Origin: Kofleriaceae bacterium
GTDB taxonomy: Bacteria; Myxococcota_A; Polyangia; Haliangiales; Haliangiaceae
Direction: 5' to 3'
DNA length: 42,875 bases
NCBI GenBank assembly: GCA_013368795.1
Contig: JABFXX010000114.1
Span: forward strand, 1 to 42,875
Within the stretch, counting starts at the first letter, position 1. The number at the start of each line of letters is the position of its first letter. The notes beneath the pieces are model-generated. The model searched no databases and was not told where the DNA came from. It worked only from the letters and a program-made list of their open reading frames with translations. The translations under genes and the position numbers were made by a program. This document shows, piece by piece, positions 9,486 to 16,696 of the stretch.

Positions 9486-10085
9486 ATGAACACGACGACC
9501 AACGGCTACAAAGGCAACGCTCTTTCCGATCAACCCCTCGAGGTTCAGCACGCGATCACCGCGCAGTACGCTTCGACGCTGCTCCAGCCGCCGGCAGCTG
9601 CAGCCTCCAAGAGCATCGGCGAAGCCCAGAAGTTCATCGATCCGACGCTGATCCAGCTGTTCGGCAACCTGCTCGGTCAGGTGATCGGCGCGTTCACGCC
9701 GACGCAGAAGGCCGCGCTCCAGGACGCGACCAAGTTCATCGACCCCGCGCTGCTCCGGCTGCTCGGGAGCCTGTTCGGCCAGGTCATCGGTGCGGTCGCG
9801 CCGCAGAGCAAGGCGATGGGCCTCGACAAGGGCGAGATGAAGCGCGAGTACGTGCTGCAGAACGGCCACTTCGAGGTCTTCCCGACCTGGTCGTTCTGGG
9901 GCGAGACGTTCGTGCGCCTCGACAACACCGGTACGGTCCCGACCGTCGCGATCGTCGGTGACCAGCGGATTCACCTGAATCCCGGCGAGGGCACCACGAC
10001 GTCGGGTCGCTGGGCGGCGTTCCCGGTCCGCGTGATGAACACGTCGGAATCGCCGGGTGCTCAGCTCACCGTGCGCGTCTGGTAA
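9486..10085 (+). CDS. Caspase-neighbour protein with duplicated hydrophobic segment and beta-rich C-terminus
   Basis: 199 residues; ATG 9486 follows AGGAGA. No family recognised. Residues 49-75 and 83-109 are two copies of one 27-residue unit (17 identities, offset 34). Each begins KFIDP, continues with a hydrophobic stretch and ends LxGQVIGA..P..K. The hydrophobic parts (IQLFGNLLGQVIGAF; LLRLLGSLFGQVIGAV) could be amphipathic or membrane-inserting helices. Residues ~118-199 alternate polar and hydrophobic residues with several Trp and Gly (FPTWSFWGETF, GEGTTTSGRW, QLTVRVW), suggesting a small beta-sandwich. There is no signal peptide. Co-transcription with the caspase suggests a substrate, inhibitor or effector. 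It has the shape of a membrane-active protein held in check, but this is inference, and I see no gasdermin signature. Confidence 0.85.
   Translation: MNTTTNGYKGNALSDQPLEVQHAITAQYASTLLQPPAAAASKSIGEAQKFIDPTLIQLFGNLLGQVIGAFTPTQKAALQDATKFIDPALLRLLGSLFGQVIGAVAPQSKAMGLDKGEMKREYVLQNGHFEVFPTWSFWGETFVRLDNTGTVPTVAIVGDQRIHLNPGEGTTTSGRWAAFPVRVMNTSESPGAQLTVRVW
9630..9812 (+). repeat. Internal tandem duplication within the caspase-neighbour gene
   Basis: Codons 49-75 (9630-9710) and 83-109 (9732-9812) are diverged copies 102 bases apart. Conserved protein positions are KFIDP, LG, LGQVIGA, P and the terminal K. The duplication is in frame and conserved mainly at the protein level. Confidence 0.8.
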
Positions 10086-10799
10086 CTAGAACGCCGCGCC
10101 GAGCGACAGGGTTGTCGCAGGTCCGAACTTGCGCGGCATCATCCGCGTCTCCGCCATGGCGACGCCGGCATTGAGGCTGACTGCGAACGCGCCGAGCGTG
10201 AGCGTCGTCGTCGGGCCGGCGAAGCCATCGCGGACCACCGCTTCCTTCGTGCTGCCGAGCGCGTCGCGATAGCGCGCCGTCCCGCCGACGAACCAGCCGA
10301 CACGCGGCTCGACGTGGGCGACCAGCGCGAGCTCGCCGTCGCGCTCGTTGCCTTCCGGATCCTGGCCGTACGCGAGGTTCGCGCTCGCGGACACCGCGCC
10401 GAACGAGTGTTCGAACGCGAGCAGCGCCTCGAGCTCGCCCTCGGGCTCGGTGAAGCCCTCGGTCTTGAAGAAGAGGTACGCGGTCGACTTCGTGTCGCCG
10501 TCGAGCCAGCGCAGGCCGGCACCGATGCCGGGCCGTGGCTTGTCGGAGAACGCGTCGAGCAGGAGGACGGCGGCGCGAACCCGCCCGTAGACATTCACCT
10601 CGCCGCGCGCGGAGACGCGAATCGCGTCGGCCGCACCGTCGAAGTCGGACGACACGTTGACGAAGCCATTGCCGGCATCGGTGGCGCGCAGGATGCCCGG
10701 CGTGAACGAGGCACTCGTGGCGAGCTCGCGCGCATCGCCTGCGTGTGCGGCGGTGGTGAGCGCGGCGACGACCGCGAAGGATCCGAGCAGCTTCATCAT
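10086..10799 (-). CDS. Small outer-membrane barrel-like protein, secreted
   Basis: 237 residues from ATG 10799; a second ATG follows immediately. Signal peptide MMKLLGSFAVVAALTTAAHA with cleavage after AHA. The mature part alternates hydrophobic and polar residues in strand-like blocks (AIRVSARGEVNVYGRVRAAVLL, STAYLFFKTEGF, GWFVGGTARYRDA, FAVSLNAGVAM) and ends TTLSLGAAF with a terminal Phe, as outer-membrane barrels do. No named family recognised. It is the last gene of a coupled operon: its start (ATGATGA) overlaps the stop of the cohesin-like lipoprotein gene. Its stop abuts that of the caspase-neighbour gene with no space for a terminator. Confidence 0.85.
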   Translation of the reverse strand: MMKLLGSFAVVAALTTAAHAGDARELATSASFTPGILRATDAGNGFVNVSSDFDGAADAIRVSARGEVNVYGRVRAAVLLLDAFSDKPRPGIGAGLRWLDGDTKSTAYLFFKTEGFTEPEGELEALLAFEHSFGAVSASANLAYGQDPEGNERDGELALVAHVEPRVGWFVGGTARYRDALGSTKEAVVRDGFAGPTTTLTLGAFAVSLNAGVAMAETRMMPRKFGPATTLSLGAAF

Positions 10800-11374
10800 T
10801 GGCGCATCTCCAGCTTTCCGATCGCGACCTCGGAGGGTTCGACGACCGTCGTGCCACCGCGGTCACGCATGCCGCCCGACGGGAGGTGGAAGTCGTCGGC
10901 GGCGCCGTCGAATACGACGCCCTCGAACGCGTTCGACGCCTTCTGCAGGCGAATCGTGTAGAGGATCGAGCCGGGCGCGAGCGTGGTGTCGGTGGCGATC
11001 GCGCCGGGGCCGGTGGCCTTCTGCGAGAGCGCGGTGACGAGCGTGTCGGCGAGCGGGCCCGTGCGCGGCTGGATCGCCTGCGCGGCGCGCGGCGACGTGC
11101 CCGGATCGAGTGCGGTGCCCGGGACGAAGTCGACGAGGCGCACGAGGCCGTGACCGAGCGGCAGGTTGAAGCCGACGGAGTAGCCGGTGAGCGGCTGATC
11201 GCCGACGACGAGATCGAGCACGACCTCGTTCTCGGCGGTCGGCTTCGTCTTGCTCGTGACGAGACGGAGCTTGCCGCCGGGCTTGGGGTTCGAGTAGTCG
11301 AACGGTCCGCCGCCGTTGTCGCCACAGCCGGTGACGAAGGCGAGAGCGGAGACGAGAACGAGCGAGCGAATCAC
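10796..11374 (-). CDS. Lipoprotein with cohesin-like features
   Basis: 192 residues from GTG 11374, which overlaps the upstream TGA (GTGA). Signal sequence with lipobox FVTGC (Cys17), so membrane-anchored. The mature region reads like a carbohydrate-binding/cohesin-type beta-sandwich: VVLDLVVGDQPLTGYSVGFN, then LVRLVDFVPGTALDPG, a middle polar part, and LAPGSILYTIRLQKA. The order 'xGYxVxFNLPL ... vxFVPGtaL ... GxILYTIrL' mirrors the cohesin pattern in which a strand with an aromatic is followed by 'vxxGsLL' and a late 'l..I.F' strand. This is recognition by eye, not a database hit. The gene directly upstream encodes a protein ending in a dockerin-like module, so a docking pair is an attractive reading. 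Confidence 0.75.
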   Translation of the reverse strand: MIRSLVLVSALAFVTGCGDNGGGPFDYSNPKPGGKLRLVTSKTKPTAENEVVLDLVVGDQPLTGYSVGFNLPLGHGLVRLVDFVPGTALDPGTSPRAAQAIQPRTGPLADTLVTALSQKATGPGAIATDTTLAPGSILYTIRLQKASNAFEGVVFDGAADDFHLPSGGMRDRGGTTVVEPSEVAIGKLEMRQ

Positions 11375-14325
11375 GGGTGACCTCCGAACTTCGCGAGGAA
11401 TGCGCTGAGGTCCTCGGCGTCGATCGCCTGGACGGGGTTGGAGCTGTTACCCGTGATGTCCATGATCCACGAGTAGAGCGGTGCGACCGTCTGCTCGGGC
11501 GTCACGCCCTGGCGCGCGGCCATCGCGCCGAGATCGATCCAGTCGAGCTGGAGGTTCTGATCGTAGTCGCCGTTGCCCGGCGCGCCGTGGTGCGCACCCG
11601 CGCTCGGATAGATCTCCCAGACGCCACGGCCATACGTCGCGACGCGGATGAAGTCCTGGTTGCGCGCGACGTACATGTCGCGGACCGGCACCATCGGGAA
11701 GCCGGTGCCCATGCGATCCCAGGTCGCGCCGCCGTCGAGCGTGATGTACACGCCGAGATCGGTGCCCGCGTAGATCGTGCTCGCGGTGATCGGGTCGTAC
11801 TTGACGACGTAGATCGGCACGTTCGGCAGGCGGCGCGCCGGATCGGAGCCGACGATCGAGGTCCACGTCTGACCGCCGTCGGTCGTGCGCCACAGCCGGC
11901 CGAGCTCGTCGGGCGGAGGCGGCCGCGACGGAGAGTTGAGCGTGCCGGTGAACGCGCCGATGTAGACCTGGCCCGGCTGCTGGCCCGGCTCGAGCGTCGG
12001 CGGAAAGTCGATCGATGACGCGCCGGTGAGACGCGCACCGTTGACGCGAACCGGTTGCGCGACGGTCCAGTTGACCTTCGTGTTGCCCGCCGTCGTCACG
12101 TAGAACGGCTCCGCCGAGACGAGGCCGACGGCACCGTAGAGGCCCGGCGTCGCGCGCGATGCGGTGATGTTCGAGATGCCGGCGCCGACCTGGCTGCTCG
12201 TGAGGTCCTGCGAGATCGACTTCCACGTGAAGCCATCACCCGCAGGCACCGCGACGAAGACCTGCTCGTCGGTGTGCGTGAGCACGCTCTGGCCGACGGT
12301 GTCGGTCTCGACGTTCGAGTAGTGAACGAGGAACGGCGCCTGATCGTCCTCGCCGAACCGCTTCAGGCGCTCGTACGCGCGCGCCTGGACCTGCTCGGGC
12401 TCGAGGCCGACCGGCGACGGCGCGCGATGCCAGTGCGACTCTTCCTCGCTCTGCGCCTCGGGCTGCTCGACGGAGCAATCGGTGACCGCGGGTTTGCAGT
12501 ACGCCCACTGGAACTGGATGCTCGCCCAGTACGTCGTGCCGTCCTGACCGGTGTGCAACGTGCCGCCGATGCCGTCGCCGCCGACTGCCTGGTTGAAGCC
12601 CGACGGGTTGTCCGGGCTCGCGCGGAACCGCGTGCCGTTGTCCTGCAGACCGCCATAGAGCACGAATGGATTACCGGTCGCCGGATCGCCCGATACGACC
12701 GAATAGAACAGGTGCGTCGCGAGGCCCTTGTTGTGGTGCTTCCACACGACCTGCTCCGGCTTGGCCGCAGTGAACACGTTCGTGCTGACGAACACGCCGC
12801 CGTCGCTGCCGACGATCGTGCGCACGGCGCCGTTGATCGCGATCGACGTCGCCGTGTGCCAGTCGGCATGGACGTACGACAGCCGACCGCCGGCGGTCTC
12901 GCCGTAGCCGGTCCCGGGCAGCCAGTGCGACACGTTCTCCCAGACCGGCACATCGGCGGTGCCGTTCAGCGTACGCACGCCGCACAGATTGCCGCCAACG
13001 AGCACGTGATCGGCGTTCGTCGGATCGACGACGATCGCCTGGTTGTACCAGGACTGTTCGTGGCCGACGTTGAGGTCGATGCAGGTGTCATCCTGGTTGG
13101 GATCGACGAGCGTCGGATTCGCGAGCGCGCCCGGCAGCTGCGTCCACGTCCTGCCGCCGTCCTTCGAGCGCCAGTAACCGAGCGTCGAGCTGCCAAACAG
13201 GTCGCCGACGAACGCATAGACGACGGTGGTCGCGGGATTCGTCGTCGGCCCCACCGCGAGCATCGTGCGATTCGTGCCCGTGGTCTGCGGCAGCGCGGTC
13301 ACCTCGGTCCAGGTCGTGCCGTCGTCGGTGCGCCAGAACTTGGCGTTCGTGCCGAGCGGGCAGCCCTGCTGCGGATTCGGATCGCTGAGGCCGAACGCGC
13401 CCGGCGCCGGCGAGCTGACGGAGCATGCGCCGACGCCGCTCGCGACCCAGCCACCGCCGCCGATCGGCACGATGCTCCAGATCGTCTCGGCGACGGTGCC
13501 GGCGGCCTCGGGAAGATCGACGAGCGCATAGGTCGCGCCCGCATCGGACGAGCGGAACAGACCGGCATCGGTCGCGACCCACACGACATCGCCGGCAACC
13601 TGGATCTGGTTGATCGAGCTGACGACCGCCTTCACCTGATTCGGATACATGCCCTCGAGCACGACGGCCGGACTCCATGTACCGCCGCCGTTGGTGCTCT
13701 TGAACATCGTGTTACCGGAGCCGTCGATGAAGTCGCCGCTGCCGAGATAGATCGTGTCGGGGTGCGCCGCATCGAGTGCGATCGCGCCCGCGGCGAGGTT
13801 CGGCAGCGTATCGGTCGTCGGTAGCCATATCGGCTCGTGCGCGAGGAAGTCGAACGTCTTCCACACGCCGCCGCCCGACGTCGCGACGTACGCGACGTTC
13901 GCGTCGCGCGGATCGACGAGGATCGACGTCGGCCGTCCCGAGTCGACGCTATCGATCGTGTAGTAGTTGAACTGCTGCGGCGCGTCGGTCGGCCCGAGGC
14001 TCACCCATGCCGTCGCCGGCACCGACGGCTTCGCGATCTGGCCCTGCGCGAGCTGCAGCTGCAGCTTCGTCGACTCGAGCGCGCCCATGCGATTGCGCGT
14101 CGCGAGCTCGAGCGGCCCCGCGCGGTGGGTGCCTGCGTGACGAAGACGCGAGTCGGGCTTCGGTCGCTCGAAGCGCTCGTTCTCCTCTTCGTCCTCGTGT
14201 TCCCTCTCCTCTCGCCCCTCGTACCTCTCTCGTTCACGTTCCGATCGCGAGGTGTAGCGGACCACGCCCACGACACCGATCGCCGTCGCGGCCAGCGCGC
14301 CGGCCACAAACCAACCCTTCAGCAT
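11371..14325 (-). CDS. BNR/sortilin-type beta-propeller exoprotein with C-terminal dockerin-like module
   Basis: 984 residues from ATG 14325; an upstream in-frame TTG at 14361 would push the hydrophobic segment inward and is less likely. Residues ~1-22 (MLKGWFVAGALAATAIGVVG) are a signal anchor or signal peptide, followed by a strongly charged Arg/Glu tract to ~60. From ~90 to ~900 there are BNR/Asp-box repeats typical of sialidase/VPS10-like propellers: FKSTNGGGTW, FRSSDAGATY, WRTDDGTTW, WRSKDGGRTW, WRTTDGGQTW. The last ~60 residues carry two EF-hand-like loops: DYDQNLQLDWID, a perfect D-x-D-x-N-x-x-L-D-x-x-D calcium loop, and a second loop with an insertion, from DITGN to IDAEDLSAFL. This is the layout of a type I dockerin. 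Asp-box propellers may be hydrolases or binding scaffolds; no catalytic set is identified. First gene of a three-gene coupled operon. Confidence 0.9.
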   Translation of the reverse strand: MLKGWFVAGALAATAIGVVGVVRYTSRSERERERYEGREEREHEDEEENERFERPKPDSRLRHAGTHRAGPLELATRNRMGALESTKLQLQLAQGQIAKPSVPATAWVSLGPTDAPQQFNYYTIDSVDSGRPTSILVDPRDANVAYVATSGGGVWKTFDFLAHEPIWLPTTDTLPNLAAGAIALDAAHPDTIYLGSGDFIDGSGNTMFKSTNGGGTWSPAVVLEGMYPNQVKAVVSSINQIQVAGDVVWVATDAGLFRSSDAGATYALVDLPEAAGTVAETIWSIVPIGGGGWVASGVGACSVSSPAPGAFGLSDPNPQQGCPLGTNAKFWRTDDGTTWTEVTALPQTTGTNRTMLAVGPTTNPATTVVYAFVGDLFGSSTLGYWRSKDGGRTWTQLPGALANPTLVDPNQDDTCIDLNVGHEQSWYNQAIVVDPTNADHVLVGGNLCGVRTLNGTADVPVWENVSHWLPGTGYGETAGGRLSYVHADWHTATSIAINGAVRTIVGSDGGVFVSTNVFTAAKPEQVVWKHHNKGLATHLFYSVVSGDPATGNPFVLYGGLQDNGTRFRASPDNPSGFNQAVGGDGIGGTLHTGQDGTTYWASIQFQWAYCKPAVTDCSVEQPEAQSEEESHWHRAPSPVGLEPEQVQARAYERLKRFGEDDQAPFLVHYSNVETDTVGQSVLTHTDEQVFVAVPAGDGFTWKSISQDLTSSQVGAGISNITASRATPGLYGAVGLVSAEPFYVTTAGNTKVNWTVAQPVRVNGARLTGASSIDFPPTLEPGQQPGQVYIGAFTGTLNSPSRPPPPDELGRLWRTTDGGQTWTSIVGSDPARRLPNVPIYVVKYDPITASTIYAGTDLGVYITLDGGATWDRMGTGFPMVPVRDMYVARNQDFIRVATYGRGVWEIYPSAGAHHGAPGNGDYDQNLQLDWIDLGAMAARQGVTPEQTVAPLYSWIMDITGNSSNPVQAIDAEDLSAFLAKFGGHP

Positions 14326-14421
14326 GTCTCGAAGTAGCGCGACACCGCGGGGCGACGTCAAGTTCGTTGCACGGGTCTGCGATAGCGAGTGCTGTTTTTG
14401 CCAGCTTCGTCACAGCATCAG

Positions 14422-15327
14422 TTAGAGCGAGCCAGTGATCGCGATGCCGACCTGCTCGCCGTCGACGATGGGCGCGATCGTCGTCGTCTGCGTCGGCCGC
14501 GTGAAGTACAGGTACGCGGCGACGCCGACCGCGGCGGCACCGGCGACGAACATGCCGGTCGCGACGTGCTGCTTGATGCGCGCCGACGAAGCGCTCGGCA
14601 TCTCGCCCGCAGCGACCGCGTCGTCGTACGCGTGCTTCGTGTGGCGCGCCCACAGCGGCGACGCGATGCACAGCGCGAGACCCGCGCCGCCGAGGCTCGC
14701 GGCGAGGATGATGCGACCGCGCGGCGCCGCTGCACCGGGCTCGGTCGGTTCCGTGTCGGCCGGCGTCGGCGTCACCTCGTCGGTGAAGCGAGGGATGACG
14801 AGCGTGCCCGCGTCGCGCGACGTCACCTCGAACGACTTCCGGTATGGCGGCTTGCCGTCGGCGCGCGCCTCGAGCTCGTGGCTGCCGCGATCGACCTCGA
14901 TGCGCGCGTACTCGATCGGCGCGATCCGCTTGTCGTCGATCCGGATCTCGACGCCCGCGGGCGCGGCCGACGCATCGACCTTGACGATCGACACCTTCGT
15001 CGCGAGCGCGAGCGTGTGGCGCTTCGCTTCGTCCTCGTACGCCGGCAGGTGCGCCTCGGCGGCCGCGACCTGCGCCTTGCGAAACCAGAACAGCGACGTC
15101 GCGTAGCGCTCGAGTCGCTCGTAGCAGAGCCCGAGGTTCAGCATCACGCCGGGCGCCGTCGGATCGAGCGCGATCGATTCCTCGAACTTCTGGCACGCCT
15201 CCTCGGTGCGATTGCTCGTGAGCAGGTCGCGGCCCTCGAGGAATGCCTTGTTCGCGTCCTCGTTGCCGGGCGCTTGCGCCGCCGCCGTACCGACCAGCGC
15301 GCAGATGACGAGCGACGTGCGGATCAC
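14422..15327 (-). CDS. Secreted TPR protein with PEGA-like domain and two C-terminal hydrophobic helices
   Basis: 301 residues from GTG 15327, overlapping the upstream TGA (GTGA). Signal peptide IRTSLVICALVGTAAAQA. Residues ~22-95 contain TPR-like helices (EEACQKFEESIALDPTAPG, LNLGLCYERLERYATSLFWF). A PEGA-like beta domain follows (GVEIRIDDKRIAPIEYARIE, then DRGSHELEARADGK.PYRK). After a Thr/Pro/Glu linker come two hydrophobic segments (GRIILAASLGGAGLALCIAS; GMFVAGAAAVGVAAYLYF) separated by a charged loop. This TPR-PEGA-two-helix plan is frequent in Myxococcota and usually unannotated. Role unknown, probably at the cell envelope; coupled to the anchored linker protein upstream. Confidence 0.88.
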   Translation of the reverse strand: MIRTSLVICALVGTAAAQAPGNEDANKAFLEGRDLLTSNRTEEACQKFEESIALDPTAPGVMLNLGLCYERLERYATSLFWFRKAQVAAAEAHLPAYEDEAKRHTLALATKVSIVKVDASAAPAGVEIRIDDKRIAPIEYARIEVDRGSHELEARADGKPPYRKSFEVTSRDAGTLVIPRFTDEVTPTPADTEPTEPGAAAPRGRIILAASLGGAGLALCIASPLWARHTKHAYDDAVAAGEMPSASSARIKQHVATGMFVAGAAAVGVAAYLYFTRPTQTTTIAPIVDGEQVGIAITGSL

Positions 15328-15725
15328 TTGGGACAGCCGTGCGGGTACAGATAGATATCGCACGTCGGTGCAGCCTTCTTCGTCGCGGGCTTCGCACGCG
15401 GCCGCGGGCGCGCGCGCTTCGTCGTCTTCACGGTGACGGCGCGCTCGGTCTCGGCCGGCGCTACCTCGTCGGGCTCCATCTCGATCGTGGCCTCGGTCTC
15501 GACCGCCGCCGCAGGCTCCGCAGACGGCTCGGCGACCGGTGCGGGCTCGGCGACGATCGGCTGTTCGGGCGCAGGCTCCGCCGCTGCTTCCGACGCACGC
15601 CATCGGTTGATCCACAGCGCCGGGATGATGCCGAGAATGATCGCCGCGACGGCCGCGAGCGCATACAGCACGACACCCTTGCGGGTGCGCGGCCACAACG
15701 CGGCATCGATCGGCTTCTCGACCAC
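15324..15725 (-). CDS. Single-pass membrane protein with Ala/Pro/Glu-rich linker
   Basis: 133 residues if GTG 15725 is the start. The frame stays open further upstream but that part is Arg/Ser-rich and unlike protein. Residues ~1-18 are cytoplasmic-like. A transmembrane helix follows (VVLYALAAVAAIILGIIPALWI), then a ~50-residue Ala/Pro/Glu/Val linker, a basic stretch (KTTKRARPRPRAKPATKK) and a short tail with two Cys (CDIYLYPHGC). No family recognised. It overlaps the next gene by GTGA and lies 85 bases after the chitobiase-domain lipoprotein gene. The start is uncertain. Confidence 0.65.
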   Translation of the reverse strand: MVEKPIDAALWPRTRKGVVLYALAAVAAIILGIIPALWINRWRASEAAAEPAPEQPIVAEPAPVAEPSAEPAAAVETEATIEMEPDEVAPAETERAVTVKTTKRARPRPRAKPATKKAAPTCDIYLYPHGCPK

Positions 15726-15810
15726 TTCGCCCCCAAGGGTAACGTGACGCAGCCGAACGCTCAATCGCCGCGAGCGGCCGCAAGCGCGGGTCCGGCCAGG
15801 GATTTCACCG

Positions 15811-16572
15811 TCATTGCACGATGATGACGCCGATGCGGGCAAGCGTCGGCCGCGTCGCGAGCGCCCGCTGCGCCATCGCGTTCGCGCAGCTGGTCTGCTC
15901 GATGTGGGCAAGCCGCACCTCGTGGACGCCGGGTGCCATCGGCGCGCGCACGTCGAACGTCTTGCCGGTCATCGTGACGCCGGGATACACGCCCGGGCCG
16001 CCATCGAAGAGGCAGCCCTGGTCTGTCTTGTCGACGCCGAACACGACCTGGCCCGCGCACGCCGGGCACGAGCCCTGGACCCACGTCTGGACGGTCGCGC
16101 GCCCGGTGAGCATGGCGCCCGGCGCGACGACGACGACCGGCGACGTGCCGTCGAGCGTCACGTTCGTCACGAGGTAACCCGCGTTGCCCTGCGCGCTGGT
16201 CGCGTCGATCGAGTACATCTCGCTCGTCACCGCGCTCTGCTCGCCCTCGTGGATGCCGAAGAAGCGCACCATCGTGTTCGCCGAGATCGTGATGCCTGTG
16301 ACGGGCGTGACGGCGCTCTGGGTCGCCGTCGAGGTCATGTCGGGCATCGAGCCGTCGGTCGTGTAGTAGATCGTGGTACCCGGCGTGTCGGCGGCGAGCG
16401 TGATCGTGAACGCCTTGGGATAGCCGCCGAATAGCGACGCGGCCGGGCCCGGCGCCGAGAACACCTTCGGTCCCGTCTCGCCCGGGCCGGCATCGCCCTG
16501 CTCCTCGATCGGGAACGCGAGGTGGCAGCCGCTCGCGAACGCGATGACGAGCGAGAGGCATGAGCGCCACAT
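15811..16572 (-). CDS. Lipoprotein with chitobiase/hexosaminidase C-terminal-type domain
   Basis: 253 residues from ATG 16572. Lipobox FASGC (Cys16), then a short acidic/Gly linker. Residues ~36-115 match the CHB_HEX_C pattern: TITLAADTPGTTIYYTTDGS, followed by TISANTMVRFFGIHEG and SAVTSEMYSID. These domains are non-catalytic beta-sandwich modules found on surface enzymes and lipoproteins. The C-terminal half holds three or four Cys (SCPACAG, QGCLFDGG, TSCANA) that may form disulfides. Function otherwise unknown. Divergent from the Cys-rich/fibro-slime lipoprotein, with a shared 124-base intergenic region. Confidence 0.85.
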   Translation of the reverse strand: MWRSCLSLVIAFASGCHLAFPIEEQGDAGPGETGPKVFSAPGPAASLFGGYPKAFTITLAADTPGTTIYYTTDGSMPDMTSTATQSAVTPVTGITISANTMVRFFGIHEGEQSAVTSEMYSIDATSAQGNAGYLVTNVTLDGTSPVVVVAPGAMLTGRATVQTWVQGSCPACAGQVVFGVDKTDQGCLFDGGPGVYPGVTMTGKTFDVRAPMAPGVHEVRLAHIEQTSCANAMAQRALATRPTLARIGVIIVQ

Positions 16573-16696
16573 CCGAAGACCGATCTTATCAGCAGTCGCG
16601 AGAATCCCGAGAGCACCTGCACCCACGTTGCACACGCGTCCGCCGTACCCGAGACGGACCCCACACTTCGAGCGGCGCCGGTTAGCTTGATCCAGC

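Noticed and set aside
9486..10085. Bacterial gasdermin next to a caspase
   Set aside because: The protein is 199 residues with a repeated KFIDP unit. Its length and layout do not match the ~250-residue gasdermin fold as I know it, so I keep only the looser idea of a caspase partner.
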